A DNA stretch of 64,000 bases from Bradyrhizobium sp. sBnM-33 (GTDB lineage: Bacteria; Pseudomonadota; Alphaproteobacteria; Rhizobiales; Xanthobacteraceae). Position numbers and translations under genes: made by a program. Below are positions 55,810 through 64,000 of the stretch, piece by piece. Numbering within the stretch: position 1 is the first letter of the stretch; every line of letters begins with the position of its first letter. The notes under the pieces are model-generated. The model was given only the letters and a program-made list of their open reading frames with translations. It was not told where the DNA came from and did no database searches. The DNA is taken from contig NZ_CP136624.1 of assembly GCF_032917945.1 (NCBI RefSeq), positions 1,550,001 to 1,614,000 on the forward strand, written 5' to 3'.

Positions 55810-56844
55810 ATGAGGACCAATGCCAACCTTGAACTCGACGCCGGCACCAAGACATTCGCCTCGGGCCTGCTGCCGGATTTGATAGCTGCGCTGCGGCGCA
55901 GCCGTAAGGGTGACCTTGTGGCCGTGATCAGCGGTGATCCGAGTGTGGGCCCGGAGCTCGAGGCATGGTGTCGCTTCACCCGCAACAGTTTGGTTGACGC
56001 GACAGTCGAAGACGGTCGCACGCGATGGGTGCTTCGGTACGGGGAGGCGCCTGAGAATGTGGGGGAAGATCGGCCTGTTGGCTCTCGCTTGTGGCTTTAC
56101 ACCAACTTCGATTGCAACCTGAGCTGCGACTATTGCTGCGTGCGCTCGTCACCCAAAGCTCCGCGGCGGGCTCTCGGTATCGAGCGGGTGCGGCGGATCG
56201 CGATCGAGGCCGCGGAGCTCGGCGTGAGTGAGATTTTTGTCACCGGCGGCGAGCCGTTCATGCTGCCGGATATCGGCGAGATCCTTGCAGCGTGTGCTGC
56301 TGCGGCGCCGATTATTGTGCTCACCAACGGTATGCTATTCGAGGGACGTCGGCTCGAAACGCTCCGCTCACTGCCGCGCGAGCGCGTAACGTTGCAGATT
56401 AGCCTCGACAGCCCCACGCCGGAGCGCCACGACAGCCATCGAGGAGGTGGAACATGGGCACGCGCCTGGAAGGGGATCGAACGGGCCCGCGCTGAAGGAT
56501 TCCGCGTGCGATTGGCCGCGACAGTGTCGACTGACGCAGAGGCCGATGAGTTCCGCAGCTTCCTTGACGCTCATCATATTAGCGAGGAGAACCGGGTGAT
56601 CAGGCGGATTGCGCTGCGAGGCTCCGCCACGCAGGGCATCGCTTTGGCAAGGGCGGACCTGGTTCCCGAGGTGACGATCACTGCGGAGGGCGTATTTTGG
56701 CATCCGGTTGGAGCCGAGGATAACGACCTGCTGGTCAGCCGTGAAATCTTTCCGCTCGCCGAATCCTTCGCAGCCGTGCGCCGCGCCTTCGATCGCGAAT
56801 CCGAGCATCAGCGCAGGTTGGCGATGATTTTCAATTGCGCCTGA
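55810..56844 (+). CDS. TusA-like domain / radical SAM fusion protein
   Basis: This 344-residue protein starts with a TusA-like sulfurtransferase fold (residues about 5-78: LLPDLIAALRRSRKGDLVAVISGDP, later RTRWVLRYGEA) whose CPxP cysteine is replaced in GLLPDL. A radical SAM domain follows with the CxxxCxxC set C102, C106, C109 (DCNLSCDYC), the TGGEPF motif near residue 150, and QISLDSPTPERHD near 200. GAGG stands upstream of the ATG at 55810. There is no C-terminal Cys-rich SPASM domain. The substrate is unknown. The degenerate TusA domain may still bind a persulfide carrier or act in protein contacts. Confidence 0.82.
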   Translation: MRTNANLELDAGTKTFASGLLPDLIAALRRSRKGDLVAVISGDPSVGPELEAWCRFTRNSLVDATVEDGRTRWVLRYGEAPENVGEDRPVGSRLWLYTNFDCNLSCDYCCVRSSPKAPRRALGIERVRRIAIEAAELGVSEIFVTGGEPFMLPDIGEILAACAAAAPIIVLTNGMLFEGRRLETLRSLPRERVTLQISLDSPTPERHDSHRGGGTWARAWKGIERARAEGFRVRLAATVSTDAEADEFRSFLDAHHISEENRVIRRIALRGSATQGIALARADLVPEVTITAEGVFWHPVGAEDNDLLVSREIFPLAESFAAVRRAFDRESEHQRRLAMIFNCA

Positions 56845-56892
56845 CAAAGGCGCGAGCGCGCTCAACGCCGGACCGGGGCTTTGGAGCGGCTG

Positions 56893-57738
56893 CTAGGCCA
56901 AAGGCCGCGTTAGGAAACCTTGCTGCGTCGACGCTTCCCGTAGTTGCGCATACGCATCAAGCTGCGGTGCTATCCATTGGCGCAACCCTTCCGCTTCGAG
57001 CACAGGACGATGGGCCGGGTTATCGTAGCTCATCCCAAACAATGCTTTGGCAAACTGCTGCTCCAACGCGGGGTCCAGATCCGACCGCGCCGTGAACATG
57101 CAGTGATTGAAGGGTTGCGATGTCCAGATCTCGGTCAGCGCACCTTGCGGCACCAGGCGCTCGGTACGCACGGTATTCCAGAACGGGCTGCCAATGGCGC
57201 CGGCATCGGCGCGGCCGTCGAGCACCGCGCGAACGACATCGGCCTCGCTGGTGCCGGTATCGCCGTGCTTGCCAAGGTCGGTGTTGAAGCGCAGCGTTTG
57301 GTAGTCTTTTCCCTCAAACAGTCCCTCGCGCTCCAGAAAGTAAACCGGGAGGATCGCCGCATGGCCGCTGTCGCGGCTGCCGAGAGCCAGGGTGCGGCCG
57401 TTAAGGTCAGCAAGCTTGGCGACGGACCCGCCGGTAACCGCGACGATCTTGGTCATCCAGCCCACATCCGTATCGCGCATCGCGATCGGCCGACAGCGAT
57501 GGTCGCTCCAGGCATCGGCCTGGACATAGGCGAGATTCGTATTCCATCCGATGTCGATGCGCGGCAGCCGCTCACTCGGCGAGGCCAGGAGAGCTGCGAC
57601 CTGCGCCTCGTAGCTCTGAAACAGCACCACTTCGACGGCGAGGCCCGCTTCATCGTGAAAGTAGCGTCGCATGCCCTCCCAGATACCAACCACTTTCGGA
57701 TCATATGCGACGGCGCCTACCCAGATCGTCCGGCTCAT
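56893..57738 (-). CDS. PhnD-like (phosphate/phosphonate) substrate-binding protein without signal peptide
   Basis: This 281-residue protein matches the PhnD-type periplasmic-binding fold: AVAYDPKVVGIWEGMRRYF at the start, IDIGWNTNLAYV, LALGSRDSGHAAILPVYFLER near residue 130, and GKHGDTGTSEADVVRAVLDGRADAGAIGS near 165. The ATG at 57738 begins at the first conserved strand, so no export signal is visible, and the longer frame upstream (to 57909) adds none and overlaps the acyl-CoA dehydrogenase gene. It may be a cytoplasmic enzyme or sensor derived from the binding-protein fold, as in THI5-like proteins. It lies 82 bp after the acyl-CoA dehydrogenase gene. Confidence 0.83.
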   Translation of the reverse strand: MSRTIWVGAVAYDPKVVGIWEGMRRYFHDEAGLAVEVVLFQSYEAQVAALLASPSERLPRIDIGWNTNLAYVQADAWSDHRCRPIAMRDTDVGWMTKIVAVTGGSVAKLADLNGRTLALGSRDSGHAAILPVYFLEREGLFEGKDYQTLRFNTDLGKHGDTGTSEADVVRAVLDGRADAGAIGSPFWNTVRTERLVPQGALTEIWTSQPFNHCMFTARSDLDPALEQQFAKALFGMSYDNPAHRPVLEAEGLRQWIAPQLDAYAQLREASTQQGFLTRPLA

Positions 57739-57820
57739 GATTGCATCCCGCTTCTCGAGCCCACATTGAAATTCGTCTATCGCGATCCAAGCGCTGCCAA
57801 GCGGCGCAGAGCTCTCGCGC

Positions 57821-58966
57821 TCAGAACAGTGGTATTCCCAAAACGGCTTTCCCGATGAACTCGCGCAGCACATCGCCCGTCGGCGCCATGACGGCGCCTG
57901 CATGTGCATCGCGGAACAATCGCTCTATGGCCAGATGCTTGGAAAACGCAGCGCCTCCGCACGCCCGCATCGCTGCCGAGGTGACGGCGATGGCAACGTC
58001 ACCCGCCGCCGCCTTGCTCTCCAGCACGCGCAGCATGGTGGTATCTCGGGGGCGCTCAAGATGATCGACGAGATCGTCGACGCGCGCGGCAAGCCCATCG
58101 GTGTCGATCTGCATCGTTGCAAGCTGTGCGCGAAGCGTCGGCAGGCTCTCGCCGAGCGTCTGGCCCAAATGCTCGAAGCGAGCGCCGTTGAGATGTGCTG
58201 CCGTCCCCGACACCGCAGCCCGGCAAAGACCAAGCGCGACCGCTGATGTTCCGAGGTTGAATAGCGGAAGCACGACTTCCAGCATCGCCTTGAACCCGGC
58301 GCCATCGTCGGTCAGCTGGAGATCGGCTTTAATCTTGCAATCATCCAGGATCATCGGCGCAGAAGCGTTGGCGCGCATCCCGAGACCATCCCACGGGCCG
58401 GCGACCGACAATCCGGGCGTGTCACTGGCGACAAGATAAAGGGTTGAATCCGTCGGGCTCTTGCCTTCAGGCGCGAGCGCCGAAACAACGTAGCTTTGTG
58501 CATGACCGGCGCTTGTCACCCATGATTTCTTGGCCGTGAGGTGCACGTTGGCGGCGTTTCGCTGCGCTCGCGAGACGGGCGCCCAGAAGTGGCTCCGCGA
58601 TCCGGCTTCGCTGAATGCCAGGGTGGTCAGGTGTTTTCCGGCCGAAATATCCTTTAGCGTCTGCGTGACCGTGGCACCCGGACGGGCCGTGGCGATCGTC
58701 GCGGTAGCGCTCATGTGCATCAAATAAACCATCGCGGCGGACGCGTCCGCTTCTGCAAGTATCGCGACGACGGCAGCGAACGTCCGCGGTCCTAGGGCCG
58801 AGCCGCCCATCTCGGTGGGCAGCGTGATCCCCATCAATCCGGCCGAACCGAGCGCCGCGATTGCCTCGGACGAAAATCGCGCTTCCTTGTCATTTTGCCT
58901 GGCCGTCGGTGCGAGAATGCGATCGGCGATCTCTTTGGCATTCGAAACTGCGGTCTCGTGATTCAT
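57821..58966 (-). CDS. Acyl-CoA dehydrogenase family flavoprotein
   Basis: This 381-residue flavoprotein has the ACAD N-terminal helical domain (GLMGITLPTEMGGSALGPRTF), the middle beta domain (LAFSEAGSRSHFWAPVS, TAKKSWVTSAGHAQSYVVSAL) and a C-terminal helical domain ending APTGDVLREFIGKAVLGIPLF. The C-terminal motif lacks the usual GTSEI after the flavin loop and resembles the monooxygenase/desulfurisation-type branch (SfnC, DszC) more than beta-oxidation enzymes. It forms a two-gene minus-strand unit with the PhnD-like gene. Confidence 0.85.
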   Translation of the reverse strand: MNHETAVSNAKEIADRILAPTARQNDKEARFSSEAIAALGSAGLMGITLPTEMGGSALGPRTFAAVVAILAEADASAAMVYLMHMSATATIATARPGATVTQTLKDISAGKHLTTLAFSEAGSRSHFWAPVSRAQRNAANVHLTAKKSWVTSAGHAQSYVVSALAPEGKSPTDSTLYLVASDTPGLSVAGPWDGLGMRANASAPMILDDCKIKADLQLTDDGAGFKAMLEVVLPLFNLGTSAVALGLCRAAVSGTAAHLNGARFEHLGQTLGESLPTLRAQLATMQIDTDGLAARVDDLVDHLERPRDTTMLRVLESKAAAGDVAIAVTSAAMRACGGAAFSKHLAIERLFRDAHAGAVMAPTGDVLREFIGKAVLGIPLF

Positions 58967-59368
58967 GGCGACCCTCGATTCTTAGGTGTTGCCAGCCAAC
59001 TTCGAAGATATCGAACCCGCCTCTCTTTGCGATCGATGCTACGCGACCCGCACGATTGGATCAACATGACTAGCTTCGGGCATGGCAAGCCCTTGCCATG
59101 CCAACAGCGAGCGGAGGCCGTGATAAATACGTTCTTCAAAGCCGACTTGTTACGTCACTTGAAGAATTCTTTTGTGACTTCGGTGCAGCTTCGGCGGCGC
59201 TTGCCCGCCGTCAGGGAGAGCGCTACCGTGCCCGGCGTCGGCGTGACGAGGTTGTCTGGTGATGGCGATCAATGATGGCGGGATCCCGCCCATCCTCGCG
59301 CAGAAACATTACACCCAACCGTCCGCATTGGCGCCGGAAAATCTGCCGCGCGAGGCGCGCACGCAAAA
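58967..59368. other. Divergent intergenic region (402 bp)
   Basis: Between the acyl-CoA dehydrogenase (-) and the TIGR04282 gene (+), this stretch should hold both promoters. I see no RNA gene or clear repeat. A 126-codon plus frame here has no recognisable features. Confidence 0.5.
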
Positions 59369-60127
59369 GTGTACGTTGCAATTGACCGCGGTCGCGGCCG
59401 ACCGCCTGCGGTGTCGGCTGCTGTGAGCGTCGCGGCGATCGGCATCATATGCAAGGCGCCGCAGCCCGGCCGCTCAAAGACACGGCTTGCGACGGCGATT
59501 GGCGAAGTTGCAGCATCAGAGCTGTCCGCCTGCTTTCTGCGCGACGTGGCCGCGGCAATCGAGGCGGTCCCTGAGGCACTCGGCAGGCGCGGCTATGGCG
59601 TCTACGCGCCGGCGGGCACCGAAGACGTCATGCGGCAACTGCTTCCGGCAGGGTTCGGATTGCTACTACAGGCTGGCGATGACTTGGGACACGTGCTGCT
59701 TGGCGCGACACGCGCTCTTCTGGACGCTGGACATGACTGTGTCCTGCTTGTCAACGGCGACAGCCCGACGCTGCCAATCCATTTGCTGGTACAGGCTGTT
59801 GAAGCCATGCGCGAGCCCGGAGATCGGATGGTGCTTGGGCCAGCAAGCGACGGTGGCTACTATCTCATCGGCCTAAAGCATCCGCACAAGCACCTGTTTA
59901 CGCAGATCGCATGGGGAACAGAAACCGTAGCTCGCAGTACGCGCGAGCGCGCCGCCGAAATCGGGCTTGCCACAACGCTGCTAGCGGAATGGTACGATGT
60001 CGACGATATTGAAACTTTGCGTTGGCTGCAGGACGAACTGGCCGGGCATTCGACCCGCTTTCGCGGCGGCGGATTTGCCCCGGCGAGCCGGGCCTTTTTG
60101 AAGGACGCGCCGCAGGTAAGCCAATGA
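59369..60127 (+). CDS. TIGR04282-family glycosyltransferase (rSAM/selenodomain-associated transferase 1 type)
   Basis: This protein of up to 252 residues matches the DUF2064/TIGR04282 family, also named arsenosugar biosynthesis glycosyltransferase. It has GIICKAPQPGRSKTRLATAIG near residue 26, LLVNGDSPTLP near 126 and LGPASDGGYYLIGLK near 155, the nucleotide-sugar and metal region. The start is uncertain: GTG at 59369 opens the frame, and GTG at 59411 or 59423 lies closer to the conserved beginning. Its TGA overlaps the next ATG (ATGA), so the two are translationally coupled. It probably makes or transfers a nucleotide-activated sugar in the pathway of the following genes. Confidence 0.83.
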   Translation: MYVAIDRGRGRPPAVSAAVSVAAIGIICKAPQPGRSKTRLATAIGEVAASELSACFLRDVAAAIEAVPEALGRRGYGVYAPAGTEDVMRQLLPAGFGLLLQAGDDLGHVLLGATRALLDAGHDCVLLVNGDSPTLPIHLLVQAVEAMREPGDRMVLGPASDGGYYLIGLKHPHKHLFTQIAWGTETVARSTRERAAEIGLATTLLAEWYDVDDIETLRWLQDELAGHSTRFRGGGFAPASRAFLKDAPQVSQ

Positions 60128-61497
60128 AGCCCATGCCAGGAGCGATCGCCGGTCAATTCGGTCGACTGATGCGCTCCGACCACGAGATATCTCCACTTCG
60201 CCTGTTGGCCGGCATCGGAGTTGTCTTGTGCGGTCTTACCCTGGTCACTCCTTACGCCTTCGAGGCTGCTGGCGACAATGCCTTCATTGCTCTGAGCATC
60301 CTTGCAGGTCTGCTGACGATCGTAGCGACAAGTCTGGCGGAGCGCTCGCCACCTGGTCATGCACTATGGCTTATCGTTGGGCTTGGGATCGTGCTGAGAG
60401 GTTATGTGCTGCTGTTCGATCCACTTCTGTCCAGTGACGTCTATCGCTACGTCTGGGATGGCAGGGTTCAGGCCGCAGGCATTAATCCTTATCGCTTCAT
60501 GCCAGCTGATGAGACGCTGGCCTTTCTGCGCGACAGCATCGTCTTTCCTCACATCAACCGGGCTGATACGGCCGTAACCATCTATCCTCCCGTGGCGCAA
60601 TTCTTCTTCCTCATTGTCACGCGGATCGGCGAGAGCGTGACGACAATGCGTCTCGCGCTGCTGGGGTGTGAGTCCGTCACGGTGATACTGATCGTGGTCC
60701 TGCTGCGGCGTATGGAACGCCCGGTGACGCGCGTAGTTGCCTATCTCTGGCATCCGCTGCCTGTGTGGGAGATTGCCAACAACGGCCATGTCGACGCGCT
60801 GATGGTTGCGCTGATGCTGCTGGGTCTGTGGATTGCCTTGACCGGCCGTGCTCTCCGCGGAGCCGTGGTGATCACTCTTTCAGTGCTGGTCAAGCCCTAT
60901 GCGGCGCCGGTGCTGGCCGGGATCTGGCGCCCCTGGGACGTCAAGATGCCGCTCGTTGTGATCGCTACCGTCGCGCTTTGTTATCTTCCCTATCTGTCGG
61001 TTGGCTCGGGAGTTCTCGGATTCCTCACCAAAGGCTATCTGACAGAAGAGGGCATCAGTGGCGGCAACGATCTCTGGCTGTTGTCACTTTGGCGCCTGGT
61101 GTTTGGCGAGCATCAAGGCGACGTTGCCGCCTACGTCGCACTGGCCGCGCTGGTCCTTTGGTTCACGGGGCTCTCCGTGGCCCGCAGCGCTCATCACAGC
61201 ATCGCATCCCGTCTTGCCGACATCAACATGCTGTTACTTCTCGCGCTCCTGTTGTTGTCGCCCAACTATCCCTGGTATTTTCTGATTATAATGCCGTTTG
61301 TCGCCCTGTGTGGATCCGCGCCTACTTGGGCCGTTTCGATCGGAGCGCTGTTGCTGTCCGAACAGCTCGACTGGGATTTCTACATTCCGAGAATTGTGAG
61401 CAAATCAATTCTGTTCGGAGGTCTTTTCCTAGCTTGCGCCTTTACGGCCTGGAGGGCCCGCATGCAGCGGACTGCAGATTCCGGGGCATCGCAATGA
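60124..61497 (+). CDS. GT-C-type membrane mannosyltransferase-like protein
   Basis: This polytopic protein of 457 residues has about ten hydrophobic segments. The first loop carries the acidic motif SDVYRYVWDGRVQAAGINPYRF near residue 105, followed by YPPVAQFFF, the pattern of GT-C/GT87-like and PIG-M-like transferases that use polyprenyl-phosphate sugars. The chosen ATG at 60124 overlaps the upstream stop (ATGA); the open frame further upstream lies over the TIGR04282 gene. Its stop in turn overlaps the radical SAM start. The GT2 enzyme later in the operon may supply its polyprenyl-phosphate sugar donor. Confidence 0.85.
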   Translation: MKPMPGAIAGQFGRLMRSDHEISPLRLLAGIGVVLCGLTLVTPYAFEAAGDNAFIALSILAGLLTIVATSLAERSPPGHALWLIVGLGIVLRGYVLLFDPLLSSDVYRYVWDGRVQAAGINPYRFMPADETLAFLRDSIVFPHINRADTAVTIYPPVAQFFFLIVTRIGESVTTMRLALLGCESVTVILIVVLLRRMERPVTRVVAYLWHPLPVWEIANNGHVDALMVALMLLGLWIALTGRALRGAVVITLSVLVKPYAAPVLAGIWRPWDVKMPLVVIATVALCYLPYLSVGSGVLGFLTKGYLTEEGISGGNDLWLLSLWRLVFGEHQGDVAAYVALAALVLWFTGLSVARSAHHSIASRLADINMLLLLALLLLSPNYPWYFLIIMPFVALCGSAPTWAVSIGALLLSEQLDWDFYIPRIVSKSILFGGLFLACAFTAWRARMQRTADSGASQ

Positions 61498-62573
61498 ACG
61501 TCTCCGGCGAAGCGCACGGCACTCGCGCGCCGTTCGATCCGCGCCGCTATCACGAGTCGGTTACGGGCGAGCGCACCGAGATCGCCCAGCGTCCGCCGGT
61601 CTGCGCCTATCTCGAAGTGACTAACCGCTGCAATCTGCTGTGCACCACCTGTCCTCGCACCTACGAGGAGCTCGAGCCGCCGGCAGACATGAGTTGGGAT
61701 TTGTTCTCGTCGATTGTCGACCAGCTTCCCGATCTGGCGCGCGTAGTTCTGCACGGCGTTGGCGAGCCGATGCTGGTCCCGAACCTGCCGCAAATGGTCA
61801 AATACCTGAAAGGGCGCGGCGTTTACGTCTTGTTCAACACCAATGGCACGGTCCTCAGTGAGCGCAACGGCCGTGCGCTGATCGACGCCGGGCTTGATGA
61901 GCTGCGTGTGTCGCTCGACGCGTCAAACCGCGAGAGCTTCAAGGCGATTCGCGGCAGGGATTATTTCGGTCGGATTGTCCGCAATGTTCGCGCATTTCGC
62001 GAGCTACAGGAGCGGGAGGGGTTCGCAAGGCCGCAAGTTTCCGTTTGGCTCACCGGCCTGAAAGAGACTGTCGAGCAACTGCCGGCATTTGTGAAAGTTG
62101 CGGCGGAGATCGGTGTCAAAGAAGTTTATCTGCAACGGCTCGTATTCTTCACGGAATCCGCCATTGGTATGGCGCGGCCGGATCAGGCCCTGTTCGAGCG
62201 CCTGACGCAGGAAGAAGCGGCCTATTTGAAAGAGGCGGAGGATCTGGCGCATTCCCTCGGCGTGACCTTCAGCGCGTCGGGCGCGGCAACCGAGCCGGGA
62301 CTAAGTCTAAAGGGCAGTGGTGACGGTTCGCCGTGGTCACTCTGCCGACGGCCATGGTCGTTGATGTATTTCACGGCCAATGGCCGTGCCTTGCCATGCT
62401 GCATCGCGCCATTTTCGCAGCATGGCTACGACAACTACACCCTTGGCCATGCAGGGCAGCAATCCCTACACGACATCTGGAACGGGTCCGCGTACCGGGA
62501 GTTTCGTGCGGCCCTGCTATCGGATAAGCCGCCTAAGAGCTGTGCCAATTGCGGCCTGCGCTGGAGCCTATGA
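61494..62573 (+). CDS. Radical SAM/SPASM-domain protein
   Basis: This 359-residue protein has the radical SAM cluster C46, C50, C53 (RCNLLCTTC), a GVGEPML motif near residue 85 in place of the usual GGEP, and VSLDASNRESF near 142. The C-terminal part is rich in cysteines (CRRPW, LPCCIAPF, CANCGL), which fits a SPASM-type domain binding extra iron-sulfur clusters. It begins at the ATGA overlap with the GT-C gene; the longer open frame upstream overlaps that gene in another frame. The substrate is unknown; the neighbours suggest modification of a sugar, lipid or peptide intermediate. Confidence 0.85.
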   Translation: MNVSGEAHGTRAPFDPRRYHESVTGERTEIAQRPPVCAYLEVTNRCNLLCTTCPRTYEELEPPADMSWDLFSSIVDQLPDLARVVLHGVGEPMLVPNLPQMVKYLKGRGVYVLFNTNGTVLSERNGRALIDAGLDELRVSLDASNRESFKAIRGRDYFGRIVRNVRAFRELQEREGFARPQVSVWLTGLKETVEQLPAFVKVAAEIGVKEVYLQRLVFFTESAIGMARPDQALFERLTQEEAAYLKEAEDLAHSLGVTFSASGAATEPGLSLKGSGDGSPWSLCRRPWSLMYFTANGRALPCCIAPFSQHGYDNYTLGHAGQQSLHDIWNGSAYREFRAALLSDKPPKSCANCGLRWSL

Positions 62574-63343
62574 ACGAGGTGACCCACGGGATCGGTGGGA
62601 AGCGGCCCGTGTTGTGCCAACCGCCGGTCGTTTCCGCGATCATTCCGTGCCTCGACGAGGAAACGGCAATCGGCCAGGTGGTAGCCGCCGTGCTGGCACA
62701 GGACGTGAGTGAAGTCGTCGTTGTCGATGGCGGCTCGCGGGACCGTACGACCGATCGGGCACAGGCCGCCGGAGCTCGCGTGATTGTCGAGCCGCGACGT
62801 GGCTACGGTCGCGCCATCCAGGCAGGCATCGCCGCTGCGCGCGATGACGCCGACATTCTGGTCTTTCTCGACGGTGACGGCAGTGATCCTGCAGAGCGCA
62901 TCTCTGATCTTATATCGCCAATCGTCGCTGGGCGGGCCATCTTCGTTGTCGGCTCGCGCGTTCGTGGTTCACGCGAATCCGGCAGCTTGTCGCCGCAGCA
63001 GCTCCTCGCGGCTCATGTCGGCACGCTGCTCCTGCGCTTCGTCTATGGCGTAGGCTTCACCGACCTGTCGCCGTTTCGCGCCATCCGGCGGGATGAGCTG
63101 AGACATCTCGGTATGAAGGAGGAGACATATGGCTGGAACCTGGAAATGCTGATGCGGGTTGCGGCCGCCCGCTTGCCGGCACTCGAGATCGCCGTCGGGC
63201 AGCGGCGCCGGATCGGTGGGGTATCGAAGGTCTCCGGCAATCTCATTGCCGGCATCAAGGCAGCTTGGTCGATTTCGACGACCTTTGTTCGCCTCGCGAT
63301 TGAGCTGCGACACCAAAGGGGTCCGGGAGAGAGGCGCGGCTAG
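62570..63343 (+). CDS. GT2-family glycosyltransferase, polyprenyl-phosphate-sugar synthase-like
   Basis: This 257-residue GT-A enzyme has VSAIIPCLDEE near residue 22, VVDGGSRDRT near 50, EPRRGYGRAIQAGIAAA near 70, and the metal motif FLDGDGSDP near 100. The RRGYG motif is typical of DPM1-like polyprenyl-phosphate sugar synthases, which make the lipid-linked donor used by GT-C enzymes. Its ATG overlaps the radical SAM stop (ATGA), completing a four-gene coupled unit with the GT-C gene upstream. The last 30 residues are hydrophilic, with no membrane anchor. Confidence 0.87.
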   Translation: MNEVTHGIGGKRPVLCQPPVVSAIIPCLDEETAIGQVVAAVLAQDVSEVVVVDGGSRDRTTDRAQAAGARVIVEPRRGYGRAIQAGIAAARDDADILVFLDGDGSDPAERISDLISPIVAGRAIFVVGSRVRGSRESGSLSPQQLLAAHVGTLLLRFVYGVGFTDLSPFRAIRRDELRHLGMKEETYGWNLEMLMRVAAARLPALEIAVGQRRRIGGVSKVSGNLIAGIKAAWSISTTFVRLAIELRHQRGPGERRG

Positions 63344-63344
63344 A

Positions 63345-64000
63345 TCAGCGAGTGCCGGCACCCCGACAAGCAACGATGTCCCGGGGGGCTTTTCGATCCC
63401 GTGGCTCCGGCGGCGAAAACACCGCCAGGTATCCGCCGTCGCCTGCGAGCTGATGTGTGGCGATCTCGCGATAGCCAACGGCGGTCAGTTCGCAACGCAA
63501 CAGCTTGATTGGAGTGCCATGCTCCGACGTCGGACGCTCGAGATCGACAATTCCGACCCGCGCGCCCGACTTTAAGGCGGGCGCCAGATTGTAGAGGAAG
63601 GCATAGGGCTGAGCTATTTCGTGATACATGTGCACGAGGATGGCAACGTCGAGCGAGGAAGCGGGAAGGCGCGGGTCGTGTGGTTTGCCCAGCGCGAATG
63701 TGACATTTGTCAGCCTCAGGCGTTGCGTTCGCCTGGCGAGCGCGATGAGGTAACTTCGCGTGACGTCCTGGGCGATGACGGAGCCGGTGGGACCGACCAG
63801 ACGGGAGAGACGGACCGTGTGGTAGCCGGCGCCGGCGCCAATATCGCCGACCGTCATGCCTGGCTTGAGTTCAAGAAGGCGGGCGATCTCACCGGCCTCA
63901 TTCAGTGAATCGCGGTGCTCCTCGGAGGCGCGGCTCGGGCTGACGATCTGCGCAACGGCGCGCTGAGGCGCGGGAAACTCCTTTGCGGGGACACCCGGCG
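63345..64000 (-). CDS. Class I SAM-dependent methyltransferase (partial; runs off right edge)
   Basis: The frame is open through the right window edge, so the start is not visible. The part seen (218 codons) starts with a FPAPQRAVAQIVSPS-like region, then LLELKPGMTVGDIGAGAGYHTVRLSRLVGP with the SAM-binding motif DIGAGAGYH, then VAILVHMYHEIAQPYAF and LKSGARVGIVDLERP. An ATG at 63857 lies too late in the family fold to be the real start. It converges with the GT2 gene with 1 bp between the stops. Its target is unknown. Confidence 0.85.
   Translation of the reverse strand, partial: PGVPAKEFPAPQRAVAQIVSPSRASEEHRDSLNEAGEIARLLELKPGMTVGDIGAGAGYHTVRLSRLVGPTGSVIAQDVTRSYLIALARRTQRLRLTNVTFALGKPHDPRLPASSLDVAILVHMYHEIAQPYAFLYNLAPALKSGARVGIVDLERPTSEHGTPIKLLRCELTAVGYREIATHQLAGDGGYLAVFSPPEPRDRKAPRDIVACRGAGTR

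Overview
The window looks like chromosomal DNA of a GC-rich alphaproteobacterium, most probably Bradyrhizobium or a close relative. This rests on three things: a CbbR-controlled form IC RuBisCO operon in the order cbbF-P-T-A-L-S-X, many Liv-type and TRAP transporters, and tRNA 3'-end relics of a kind common in rhizobial genomes. The genus is an inference; no rRNA or other marker is present.

Layout. 77-3047 (-): a MacAB-like ABC exporter set (permease, ATPase, HlyD adaptor). 3538-4458 (+): a DUF2066 protein. 4496-27631 (-): about 21 co-oriented genes, mostly overlapping or separated by less than 75 bp. From the upstream end they encode a Liv-type binding protein, an AraC regulator, two Liv permeases, an ABC ATPase, an ABC ATPase fused to a Tm-1-like domain, the matching Tm-1 TIM-barrel protein, a 964-residue flotillin-like protein, two CoxG-like SRPBCC proteins, FAD and 2Fe-2S subunits, a molybdopterin subunit split into two genes, MoxR and VWA maturation proteins, an amidohydrolase, an MBL-fold hydrolase, an SMP-30/isochorismatase fusion, a flavin reductase and an MDR oxidoreductase. 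This reads as one uptake and oxidation pathway for an unknown organic substrate, and it is the most interesting part of the window.

28060-31821: an SDR dehydrogenase convergent with a TRAP transporter (DctP, DctM, DctQ). 32081-41270: cbbR divergent from the Calvin-cycle operon. 41571-44238: a DUF4403 protein and a secreted lipase-like hydrolase. 44359-49772: an amino-sugar salvage module (NagB-II-like SIS protein, MurQ, NagK-like kinase, divergent NagA), with an aspartokinase-like gene fused directly onto the nagA transcript.

49968-55798: a 5.7-kb segment bounded by two direct repeats that contain the 3' half of a tRNA. It carries an AraC regulator, a second AraC-like remnant, an exported hypothetical protein, a DUF1254 protein and a MetA/SphA-like outer-membrane protein. 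55810-64000: a TusA-like/radical SAM protein, a PhnD-like protein without a signal peptide, an acyl-CoA dehydrogenase, then a tightly overlapping set: TIGR04282-type transferase, GT-C membrane mannosyltransferase-like protein, radical SAM/SPASM protein and GT2 polyprenyl-phosphate-type transferase. A convergent SAM methyltransferase runs off the right edge. The last set resembles an uncharacterised glycan, lipid or natural-product pathway.
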